Assembly: GCA_022600315.1 (NCBI GenBank)
Contig: JAHZKQ010000297.1
Coordinates: 1-7,213, forward strand
Length of the DNA stretch: 7,213 nucleotides
Reading direction: 5' to 3'
Origin: Gammaproteobacteria bacterium
GTDB lineage: Bacteria > Pseudomonadota > Gammaproteobacteria > Coxiellales > Coxiellaceae
Every line of letters begins with the position of its first letter. Position 1 is the first letter of the stretch. Positions 1 through 5,614 of the stretch are shown piece after piece. The notes below the pieces were generated by a model. It made no database searches. It saw nothing but the letters and a program-made list of their open reading frames with translations, and had not been told where the DNA came from. The translations under genes were made by a program, and so were the position numbers.

Positions 1-71
1 AAGAAGTTGAAGAAATCGTTGCTGACGTCAAATCATTATTTAGCACACCCACACTAACACCCGGCAGCTAA
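1..71 (+). CDS. 3' end of an unidentified plus-strand gene (partial)
   Basis: Reading from base 3, the frame is open from the window edge to a TAA at 69-71 and gives a 22-residue tail beginning EVEEIVADVKSLF. The tail looks like an amphipathic C-terminal helix followed by a short flexible end. One other plus frame also stays open to a TAA at 55-57, but its Lys/Leu-rich translation looks less natural. The fragment is too short to assign a family. It converges on the LuxR-type gene with only 5 bp between the two stop codons, and no clear hairpin terminator lies between them. Confidence 0.4.
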   Translation, partial: EVEEIVADVKSLFSTPTLTPGS

Positions 72-76
72 AAAAC

Positions 77-1216
77 TTAAGCTTCTTCTTGCTGTTGACA
101 GACTTGGTCTGACATACCCTGAGATTCTGCTGCCGATTGCACCTCATCATCTAGCCGAAAACCTAGCTTAGCCAATATCGGCCTAATTTCTTTAAATTGA
201 TTCTCTTTTGGTTTATTTTGGCTAAAATACTCAATAAATCTGTTAAATATTACTTCAAAGCCTGAGCACTCATTAGCACTTTCTCTACCAAAATTCGCTA
301 AGATACTATCGGTATGGATAGTATCTTTTAACATAATATCAATTGAATACTTGCAAACCTTTTCAATCAATTCTGACTTTGATTCACAAGACAATTTATG
401 CCGAATATTATCTGAGTAATCACGCACCGTATGCGACGTTAAACCAAGCCTAGCAGCAATTTGCTTAAAGCTAAAACTTTGCATAATTAATTTAAGCACC
501 TGCACTTCACGCATAGTAAAATACACGTCATTAAAAGGCTCTTCCAAATAATACTTCTTAGGTAGATATTTTTTTTTAGGTTTTTTACGTAAATACTTAT
601 CGTAATGACAACGAATTTTATCCGTTATTCCAAAGCAACCAACAGCCATTAAGCCTACCAAAAAACTGCCTGGATCAGGATTATCTGGCAGTTTTAATGG
701 CAGCCGATGATTTTTTAATGACTTTAAGAGTGGCCTTACTGCTTGGCGCAAGTAAGTCATAAACTCCTCAAACACATCAATATTACGCTTAAAAATATTT
801 ATAAAATCTGTCATCGCCTTAGGCACTGAAAAACTCACTGCATCAATATAACCAATATGAAAAATAATCACCGTAATGGTATGACTAATATCAAACTTAT
901 CTTCCAACACCTTAACAATTTTCTGATAATAAGGTGATGATTCATCCGCATTATCATTATATTTCACTAAATCCCAACCATCAGGCACATTGCCTTTTGA
1001 GTGTCGCCATAACTCAGCATCATGATAATATTGGAAAGATTCTCCATGCGTAGATAAAGATACACATCTCATATTCCAATAAGCACGTATCAAACTGATT
1101 GAAGCTAAATTGAAGTCATCCATAAAAGGCTGGCAGATTTTTTTCATTTCAGGCTCCATCGCTACCATAACGGCGATGGATTCATTATCTTCATCTTGTT
1201 GGTTATCTCTTAACAT
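77..1216 (-). CDS. LuxR-type transcriptional regulator with N-terminal sensor-like domain and C-terminal extension
   Basis: This is a predicted cytoplasmic DNA-binding regulator of 379 residues. Residues 233-290 form a LuxR/GerE helix-turn-helix: the FTMREVQVLKL opening, then FKQIAARLGLTSHTVRDY, then NIRHKLS, which matches the family pattern ExEVLxL...KxIAxxLxxSxxTVxxH...IxxKL. Residues 25-165 resemble the PAS-like sensing domain of LuxR-type proteins that I recall from Legionella and Berkiella, with an aromatic-rich YWNMRCVSLSTHGESFQYYH stretch. No receiver domain with a phosphorylatable Asp and no transmembrane segment is visible. The helix-turn-helix is not at the C-terminus: about 89 further residues follow, ending in a Gln/Glu-rich tail, which is unusual for the family. 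The start is ATG with GGAG 11 bases upstream. A 51-codon gene lies 45 bp upstream on the same strand and probably shares its promoter. The ligand and targets are unknown. Confidence 0.85.
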   Translation of the reverse strand: MLRDNQQDEDNESIAVMVAMEPEMKKICQPFMDDFNLASISLIRAYWNMRCVSLSTHGESFQYYHDAELWRHSKGNVPDGWDLVKYNDNADESSPYYQKIVKVLEDKFDISHTITVIIFHIGYIDAVSFSVPKAMTDFINIFKRNIDVFEEFMTYLRQAVRPLLKSLKNHRLPLKLPDNPDPGSFLVGLMAVGCFGITDKIRCHYDKYLRKKPKKKYLPKKYYLEEPFNDVYFTMREVQVLKLIMQSFSFKQIAARLGLTSHTVRDYSDNIRHKLSCESKSELIEKVCKYSIDIMLKDTIHTDSILANFGRESANECSGFEVIFNRFIEYFSQNKPKENQFKEIRPILAKLGFRLDDEVQSAAESQGMSDQVCQQQEEA

Positions 1217-1261
1217 TTTAACTTATTCTCCGAGCTGAGTATGGCTTAGTCAATCTAATCG

Positions 1262-1417
1262 CTATACATGCAATTGGGTTGAGAAGTTTGGTTTGTCTTC
1301 TGGCATAGCTTCTTCTACTGCCTCTATACGTCTAGTAATTGGCTTCCAGAATAGACTGGTCTGTGGTTTATGTACGTTTTGTACGGGCATTGACTCTGCT
1401 GCATTTTCTCTTTTCAT
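1262..1417 (-). CDS. Small 51-residue protein of unknown function upstream of the LuxR-type gene
   Basis: An ATG at 1417-1415 opens a 51-codon frame ending in TAG at 1264-1262. A strong ribosome-binding site (AAGAGG, core AGAGG) lies 7 bases upstream of the ATG, and a perfect TATAAT is about 70 bp upstream. The product starts MKRENAAESM, carries a central LFWKPITRR segment followed by an acidic helix-like IEAVEEAMPED, and ends in QLHV. It has no Cys, no signal peptide and no membrane segment. I do not recognise the family. Its place between a good promoter and the regulator gene, 45 bp from the latter, suggests a two-gene operon. It could be a partner or modulator of the regulator, a signalling-peptide precursor, or a leader peptide affecting its expression. 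All of these roles are inference. Confidence 0.6.
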   Translation of the reverse strand: MKRENAAESMPVQNVHKPQTSLFWKPITRRIEAVEEAMPEDKPNFSTQLHV

Positions 1418-1483
1418 GACTTAACCTCTTAAAAACAAATGGTTACGCAACTATCTAATTTATCTTCACATCATTAAGAACGA

Positions 1484-1489
1484 ATTATA
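1484..1489 (-). promoter_or_regulatory. Consensus -10 box for the small gene / LuxR-type operon
   Basis: The minus strand reads TATAAT here, a perfect sigma-70 -10 hexamer inside an AT-rich stretch (AAAAGTATATAATTCG), about 66 bp upstream of the small gene's start. No good TTGACA-like hexamer sits 16-18 bases further upstream; the best alternatives match poorly. A perfect -10 with a weak -35 is typical of promoters that depend on an activator, which might be the regulator itself or a factor binding the inverted repeat at 1514-1545. Confidence 0.5.
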
Positions 1490-1513
1490 TACTTTTTGTA
1501 CAGAAAATGCACC

Positions 1514-1545
1514 CCAAAAATCCTCAAAAAATGGGGGGTTTTTGG
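1514..1545. repeat. Inverted repeat in the divergent promoter region
   Basis: CCAAAAA (1514-1520) pairs with TTTTTGG (1539-1545). In a plus-strand RNA the stem extends inward through TCCTC/GGGGG to 12 pairs with two G-U wobbles and an 8-base loop. On the minus strand those wobbles become mismatches. A run of six G and several A/T tracts make the element compositionally striking. It lies just upstream of the minus-strand -10 box and about 100-130 bp before the plus-strand gene. It may be an operator or a terminator-like structure; no T-run follows the stem directly, so neither role is established. Confidence 0.4.
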
Positions 1546-1573
1546 ATGGCAAGAAAGTCATTTCTAGAGGTTT

Positions 1574-1590
1574 CTTAATTTTTCCTTAAG
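1574..1590 (+). promoter_or_regulatory. PmrA-type response-regulator box (CTTAAT-N5-CTTAAG)
   Basis: CTTAAT (1574-1579), five bases TTTTC, then CTTAAG (1585-1590) form a direct tandem repeat. It is an exact match to the classical PmrA box YTTAAK-N5-YTTAAK of enteric bacteria and resembles the tandem cTTAAt element described for PmrA-regulated Dot/Icm genes in Legionella and Coxiella. The downstream half ends 10 bases before the TAACAT hexamer, so the box covers the -35 region, as expected for this kind of activator. The next gene start is 53 bp downstream. I saw no second copy elsewhere in the window. Binding by PmrA is inference; the repeat itself is directly visible. Confidence 0.65.
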
Positions 1591-1597
1591 TTTCATC

Positions 1598-1606
1598 TGG
1601 TAACAT
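1598..1606 (+). promoter_or_regulatory. Extended -10 box for the acidic-protein gene
   Basis: TGG-TAACAT is an extended -10 element (TGn plus a hexamer matching TATAAT at four of six positions), lying 37 bp upstream of the ATG at 1644. The -35 region has no TTGACA-like hexamer; it is occupied by the CTTAA tandem repeat, which fits an activator-dependent promoter. TATACC at 1606-1611 is an alternative hexamer. Confidence 0.45.
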
Positions 1607-1643
1607 ATACCTCAACGATAAACTTCACCGAGGAACCCTACTC

Positions 1644-2852
1644 ATGAGCCAATTAAGCCGGATCAACAAAAAGCTCAATGAAGCCAAAAAATTGATTGGT
1701 GCCAACAAAGGCCATGCCGCCGCACCAGAACCGGAAACTCAGCTAGATACCTCAACACCCAGCTCCACGACCAGCGAAGCAATTCTAACCCAAACCGGAG
1801 AAGCAGCCACAGGCCATGATGTCGGCCAAGAGCTAAGCAATGCCCTTAGAAATTCTACTGGGGGCGGCAATATTTATTACGGCAAAGCGGCTAAAATGAC
1901 GCCGGATAAAGTCGCTAAAAAACAAGACCCTTTAACTCAAAAAGAAAAAGATCAGGTTAAAAAAACCGCCGACAAATATCATAGTGGCAAACCTTCTCGT
2001 AGTCTTTATGAAGTGGCTGGGGTAGCAGACCCTAACTTTGATAATGTTGAAGCCGATAAATTATTAGAAGCCAGGGGCCAATTTAAACTTGACGTATTTA
2101 AAAGCTTAGAAGCAAGTAAAAATAAAATTGCTGAACTACAAAAACAAATTGATGCGGCCGATGAGAATGATCGTGAAGGACTGATTAATGCCGCCGACCA
2201 AGCCGAAATGGAATTTAACGAAAAATATGAAGCGGCTGAAATACTATTAGATGATAGAAAACATGATTATTATCGCGACGAATATCATGATTTTTTACAC
2301 AATAGACAGCCACAAGCCAAACAAGAAGAGCAAACAGAAATTGAAATTAAGCCAGAGGCTCAGCAAGGTGAAGTTGGCGAGCCTGATGGTGAATTAGGCG
2401 AGCAGGTAGAAGGTGAAACCGCATTAGAAAATCAATCCGATGAACAACCTGGCGCTGCACAAATCGGCGAAGCCGATTCCGAAGACACCAACCACCCCAA
2501 CACCGCCGCTTCAGCTCCCGAACCTCAACCCGGCGCTACACTTGAAGAAGAGGATCAAATAGAAGGCGCCGCAAATGAAATTGAAGGCCAAATAGATGCA
2601 GAACCTGGCACTAATCAAATCAGTGAAGCCGACTTCGAAGACACTAGCCACGCCAGCACCGCCGCTTCAGCTCCCGAACCCCAACCCGGCGCCGCCGTTA
2701 AAAATAAAGCTGACCTAGAAAATAGCATGGATACTGCTCGCCCACCTTGGACCAACGTTGATTTTGCAGCACGCATGGCAAATACACAAAACACTAGTGC
2801 CGCAACTGCCGAAGGTGCAATTGAAAGCAATATAAGAGGGCCTGGTGCCTAA
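1644..2852 (+). CDS. Acidic, low-complexity, coiled-coil protein with internal repeat; candidate Dot/Icm-type effector
   Basis: I do not recognise this 402-residue protein as a known family. It has no signal peptide, no membrane segment and no cysteine. The first 25 residues are basic and helical (MSQLSRINKKLNEAKKLIGA), followed by a Ser/Thr/Pro/Ala-rich linker. A Lys-rich region spans 81-118, and a helical, probably coiled-coil region spans about 136-218 (LEASKNKIAELQKQIDAADE). A disordered Glu/Gln/Pro/Ala-rich tail spans about 220-350 and contains a duplicated 30-residue unit (269-298 and 321-350). The last 35 residues are rich in Ala, Ser, Thr, Asn and Gly. The start is ATG with GAGGA 9 bases upstream. 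The PmrA-type box at the promoter, the lack of membrane or secretion signals, and the small/polar C-terminus fit a type IVB-secreted effector. This is inference: a classical glutamate-rich E-block is not obvious. A structural or scaffold protein is the main alternative. Confidence 0.75.
   Translation: MSQLSRINKKLNEAKKLIGANKGHAAAPEPETQLDTSTPSSTTSEAILTQTGEAATGHDVGQELSNALRNSTGGGNIYYGKAAKMTPDKVAKKQDPLTQKEKDQVKKTADKYHSGKPSRSLYEVAGVADPNFDNVEADKLLEARGQFKLDVFKSLEASKNKIAELQKQIDAADENDREGLINAADQAEMEFNEKYEAAEILLDDRKHDYYRDEYHDFLHNRQPQAKQEEQTEIEIKPEAQQGEVGEPDGELGEQVEGETALENQSDEQPGAAQIGEADSEDTNHPNTAASAPEPQPGATLEEEDQIEGAANEIEGQIDAEPGTNQISEADFEDTSHASTAASAPEPQPGAAVKNKADLENSMDTARPPWTNVDFAARMANTQNTSAATAEGAIESNIRGPGA
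2448..2693 (+). repeat. Two-copy 90-bp in-frame direct repeat (156-bp offset)
   Basis: Copy 1 is 2448-2537 and copy 2 is 2604-2693, offset by exactly 156 bp (52 codons). The two 30-residue units agree at 23 positions. Their 3' parts are nearly identical at DNA level: 2502-2536 and 2658-2692 differ at one base and encode TAASAPEPQPGA. The core is richer in G+C than the surrounding gene. This is an internal protein-repeat expansion, not a mobile element, since it keeps the reading frame and codon periodicity. Confidence 0.85.
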
Positions 2853-2885
2853 TATTGGGCTCAAGTCTTGATATTAACCCCAGCA

Positions 2886-3638
2886 TTATAGCTGCCGCTC
2901 AAGAAAAGCCTTTCTAAGTTTATGCGCCACCAGCACATCTGCGATCGATACCAACAGTAAAATAACCACTAAAGCAATAGTCACATTAAAAATTAAATTG
3001 GTCCGCCTTGCCGACTCTAAACGCTCACGTTTGGCCCGCTCTCTGACTAAAATTTGAAATTGATGAATTGGTCGCATAATTTTTTCTTTATCTTGGTAGT
3101 ATTTTTTATCAAACATAATCATCCGCGCGGTATTAATTTTTTGCTCTGGAGTTAAACGTTGATCTCTGGCTGATAATTTATAATTCTGCACATCTTTAGG
3201 CATCGCTATTTTAGGCACCCCAACCACAGTCAGCACTAACTTCATACCACGAGTTTCAGTATTCACCAGATCATCTGAATTATATTTAGCTTCATCCAAT
3301 AATTGAATTTCATTTTCAGGTGCGTTTAAAATCCGCAAACGCTGCAAGACTTTTTTACGATTCTGAGCAATTAATAATTCATGCCAGTAATCTTCCAAAT
3401 ATTTTGGATCCAAAGTCACAACATACTCTCTAACGGCATTGGTTAAATCATCGGATGCTTTTGCCAATTGATTTCCTAACCGCACGTATTCTGCCTCACG
3501 ACTTGAAGCCACCCGCTCTTCTGCCAAGCGATGATACATCTGATACAGTGAAATACAAATTAAAATAGATAATAACATTTGCGATAAATTACTTGACCAG
3601 ATCATCCGAATATAACGCTTTCTACTTTGTTTTGACAT
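2886..3638 (-). CDS. Membrane-anchored periplasmic four-helix-type sensor module without output domain
   Basis: This 250-residue inner-membrane protein has a basic N-terminus, a TM helix at about 15-34, a helical periplasmic domain at about 36-213, a second TM helix at about 214-238, and only about 12 cytoplasmic residues. The periplasmic part resembles the ligand-binding module found before HAMP, GGDEF, kinase or chemoreceptor domains. Signature-like stretches are RLGNQLAKASDDLTNAVREY, LDPKYLEDYWHE and a downstream YNSDDLVNTETRGMKLV. In relatives this module feeds an output domain, but here the frame stops right after TM2 (AHKLRKAFLERQL). ATG is supported by AGGGG 5 bases upstream. It begins 11 bp after the pentapeptide-ladder gene, so the two are almost certainly co-transcribed. 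It may signal through that partner, or through an effector encoded elsewhere. It could also be a remnant of a longer receptor, but no output-domain sequence follows in the 33 bp before the convergent gene. Confidence 0.7.
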   Translation of the reverse strand: MSKQSRKRYIRMIWSSNLSQMLLSILICISLYQMYHRLAEERVASSREAEYVRLGNQLAKASDDLTNAVREYVVTLDPKYLEDYWHELLIAQNRKKVLQRLRILNAPENEIQLLDEAKYNSDDLVNTETRGMKLVLTVVGVPKIAMPKDVQNYKLSARDQRLTPEQKINTARMIMFDKKYYQDKEKIMRPIHQFQILVRERAKRERLESARRTNLIFNVTIALVVILLLVSIADVLVAHKLRKAFLERQL

Positions 3639-3649
3639 AATAACCCCTA

Positions 3650-5098
3650 TTAAATCTTAATAATGAAATTCAAAATAAACAACACACACAAAAGCCCAAA
3701 GGCAATCATAATCATCAAATATAAATTCACTAACCAACTCTTACTGGTGAACTCGTTAGCATTGCGCTGAAAACCCATCAAACCGCCAAAAAAGAGCATT
3801 ATGGTATAGACCAAGGTGATTGGAAAATTTAATATAAAACGAACCACTGGGTTTTTTTGGCTGGCGCGATAATTCTTACCAATATCTAAAAATGAAACAT
3901 GATAAGCACCCTCCACCAACGCTTTATAAAACAAGGTGTTTATTATTGAGAAGATAAATAGCAGCACAAACATCCAAATAAAAATTCTGGATTTATCTAA
4001 GCCATAATTCCACCAATATTTTTGCACGAAGTTAATAATATACTGGCGATGATAATTATACACAAAACTTTTATACTCAGCATATAATAAGCTGTAACTT
4101 TTCTTAAAACCATTATCTTTAAAAGACTTTAACAGTTCCTCATAAATCACTACTCGATCACTGTATGAAACTCCTTGCGGAAAAACCAACTTAAAATGAT
4201 TATAAGTAAACCTAAACTTAGTAACATCACTACCGGTCAAATCAATTAAGGTGCGCTCATGATTTGGCAGTGGAATGGTTTTCGTCAGATCAATAATCGA
4301 ATTTATTTTGGTGATATTTGATAGATTAAGATAGTGTGGCAGCACCGTTTCAAAAAAGTTTGTTTTCCCCATAAAAACTGCTGCTTGCAAATTAAAGTGA
4401 TCCTTGAAAATGGCTTTAGCAAAACTTATATCCGCAAAGAAAATATCACGACTAAAACTAGCGCCTTTCTGGAAAATTGCGCGCTGAAAATTTGCGCGCT
4501 TATCAAACTGACTGCGCTGAAATTCAGCATTGTCCACAAACCGTGTGCTAGAAAAATCAACCCGATCATAAAAATGCGCACCAATAAACTCAGCCGGGCC
4601 TTGAAAAAAAGCATAATAAAATGATGCAGGATCAAGAAAACGACAATAGTAAAAGTTTGCCCCTGCATAAAATTTGCTGCGATTAAAAATCGCGTCTTCA
4701 CTAAACTTAGACCAAGAAAAGTAAGCTGGAGCCTCAAAGCTAGTATTAGAAAAATCAACCACCTGCTTAAATTCAGCAATATAAAAATCTACCGGTTTTT
4801 TAAAGGTGCTTAAAACAAAGCTGACTCGCTCTGGGAAGACCGTATGCTCGTGTCGATAGGCTTGCTGAATAATCGCTTCATCTTGATGAATTTCGCTTGG
4901 GTAGGTCTTAACTTCTGCCGCCTGCAGTGCAACACTAAATAATGGCACCGGATATTTTTTGTGTAGCTGCCTAATGATATTAAAGTTGCCGCCCAACTTA
5001 ACACTTGCACAAGCCATGTGAAAACACAACAAAAGGCCTAGGGTAGCACATAGTTTCAACACCCAACTGCTTATTCGACCAATGTTTAGTAACCGCAT
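3650..5098 (-). CDS. Periplasmic pentapeptide-type (Phe-ladder) protein with C-terminal membrane domain, channel-like
   Basis: This is a 482-residue protein. Residues 1-32 form a signal peptide (Arg2 and Arg8, a hydrophobic core at 11-27, likely cleavage after ACA). Residues 94-259 are a Pentapeptide_3-like solenoid with an exact 11-residue period F-x4-F-x5: Phe at 94, 105, 116 and onward to 226, and at 99, 110, 121 and onward to 242, with Leu replacing Phe near the end. A helical linker follows (about 310-365, ending NFVQKYWWNYGL). Three hydrophobic segments lie at about 371-391, 421-443 and 456-481. In related pentapeptide proteins such a linker precedes an Ion_trans_2-type TM-pore-TM module. 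Segment 2 (PITLVYTIMLFFGGLMGFQ) could be a pore region, but no canonical T-x-G-Y/F-G filter is present. ATG has AGGG 7 bases upstream. It is probably co-transcribed with the sensor module 11 bp downstream. Ion conduction is unproven; a structural or sensing role is equally possible. Confidence 0.7.
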   Translation of the reverse strand: MRLLNIGRISSWVLKLCATLGLLLCFHMACASVKLGGNFNIIRQLHKKYPVPLFSVALQAAEVKTYPSEIHQDEAIIQQAYRHEHTVFPERVSFVLSTFKKPVDFYIAEFKQVVDFSNTSFEAPAYFSWSKFSEDAIFNRSKFYAGANFYYCRFLDPASFYYAFFQGPAEFIGAHFYDRVDFSSTRFVDNAEFQRSQFDKRANFQRAIFQKGASFSRDIFFADISFAKAIFKDHFNLQAAVFMGKTNFFETVLPHYLNLSNITKINSIIDLTKTIPLPNHERTLIDLTGSDVTKFRFTYNHFKLVFPQGVSYSDRVVIYEELLKSFKDNGFKKSYSLLYAEYKSFVYNYHRQYIINFVQKYWWNYGLDKSRIFIWMFVLLFIFSIINTLFYKALVEGAYHVSFLDIGKNYRASQKNPVVRFILNFPITLVYTIMLFFGGLMGFQRNANEFTSKSWLVNLYLMIMIAFGLLCVLFILNFIIKI

Positions 5099-5115
5099 CC
5101 TTGCACCCTACCTAC

Positions 5116-5139
5116 AGACTTATTTAGTCTACCGACTAA
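5116..5139. repeat. Overlapping inverted repeats at the promoter of the pentapeptide gene
   Basis: TTAGTC (5124-5129), a 4-base gap TACC, then GACTAA (5134-5139) is a perfect inverted repeat. It overlaps a second one, AGACT (5116-5120) and AGTCT (5126-5130). The shared AGTC segment can pair with either partner. The element overlaps the proposed -10 hexamer at 5126-5131, so it could be an operator or a weak attenuating structure between rimI and the next gene. No T-run follows the stem in the direction of transcription. Confidence 0.4.
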
Positions 5140-5154
5140 GCTTAAAGCTAGCAA
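5126..5154 (-). promoter_or_regulatory. Possible sigma-70 promoter for the pentapeptide/sensor gene pair
   Basis: On the minus strand, TTGCTA (5154-5149, four of six to TTGACA) and TAGACT (5131-5126, four of six to TATAAT) are separated by exactly 17 bases. They lie in the 60-bp gap after rimI, about 28 bp upstream of the gene start. The match is moderate, and read-through from holD-rimI remains possible. Confidence 0.35.
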
Positions 5155-5158
5155 CCAA

Positions 5159-5614
5159 TTAATCGGCCAAAATCAACTCAAATATCAAAGCATCTTCACG
5201 TTGACCCGCTTCTTCTGGATAATATTGATGACGTAAACCAATACGATTAAATTGACAGGATTGATAGAGCTGAATTGCAACCTCATTACTTTTTCGCACT
5301 TCTAAAAAAACCCGTTCACAAGCAGATTTTTTTGCTTCATCAATAATAAATTTCAATAGCATTCGACCCAAACCTTGGCCTTGATAGTCTGGCAAAATTG
5401 CAATATTCATAATATGTGCCTCATCTATTTGCGAAGAAACCAACGCAAAACCCACCACTTTACCTGCCTTTTCTACTACCCAAGTCCAATAGCCACATAA
5501 TAAACATTCCGCAAATACTCGCTCTGACCACGGCGTTGCCGCCACCGCAATTTCAACTGCGTAGACATCGGCAACATCAGCTTGCGTCATTACGCGTATA
5601 TTTGCATTAAGCAT
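5159..5614 (-). CDS. rimI: Ribosomal protein S18-alanine N-acetyltransferase
   Basis: This is a GNAT-fold enzyme of 151 residues, the normal RimI size, that uses acetyl-CoA to acetylate the N-terminal alanine of ribosomal protein S18 in the cytoplasm. Visible family marks are PWSERVF near residues 28-34, the acetyl-CoA motif QGQGLG (78-83, pattern Q-x-x-G-x-G), FLEVRKSNEVAIQLY (103-117) with the likely catalytic Glu105, and YYPEEAGQREDALIF (131-145), which matches the YYp..gREDAlim ending of RimI. The Gly usual in the LYxxxGF motif is Gln here (SCQF). The gene start overlaps the holD stop by 8 bp, and AGGTGG lies just upstream of the ATG. This holD-rimI order is the same as in E. coli and indicates translational coupling. 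The assignment is firm by motif and context. Confidence 0.93.
   Translation of the reverse strand: MLNANIRVMTQADVADVYAVEIAVAATPWSERVFAECLLCGYWTWVVEKAGKVVGFALVSSQIDEAHIMNIAILPDYQGQGLGRMLLKFIIDEAKKSACERVFLEVRKSNEVAIQLYQSCQFNRIGLRHQYYPEEAGQREDALIFELILAD

Noticed and set aside
63..96. Terminator hairpin between the stop codons near 71 and 77
   Set aside because: Only CAGC/GCTG pairs, with a loop of over 20 bases; too weak to call.
1418..1433. Second PmrA-like box from CTTAAC and CTTAAA at 1420-1433
   Set aside because: Half-sites are 8 bases apart instead of 11, the first lacks the final G/T, and the stretch is explained by the ribosome-binding site of the small gene.
2615..2830. 71-codon minus-strand frame opposite the acidic-protein gene
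   Set aside because: Antisense shadow of the repeat-rich coding region; no ribosome-binding site and the plus frame is clearly the coding one.
2853..2885. Terminator between the convergent genes at 2852 and 2886
   Set aside because: TCAAG-T-CTTGA is palindromic, but its single-base centre cannot form a proper loop, and no T-run follows in either direction.
4334..4779. Frames of 96 (plus, 4334-4624) and 117 codons (minus, 4426-4779) within the pentapeptide gene
   Set aside because: They are by-products of the regular F-x4-F-x5 repeat in the real frame; the periodic codons suppress stops in other frames.
4810..5010. 66-codon minus-strand frame inside the 5' part of the pentapeptide gene
   Set aside because: Out-of-frame overlap with a well supported gene and no start signal.
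5005..5013. Lipoprotein signal (Cys30 as lipidation site) in the pentapeptide protein
   Set aside because: The residues before Cys are H-M-A, which do not fit the L-[AS]-[GA]-C lipobox; cleavage after ACA is more likely.
5416..5610. 64-codon plus-strand frame opposite rimI
   Set aside because: Antisense to a firmly identified gene, with an unnatural Pro/Leu/Gln/His-rich composition.
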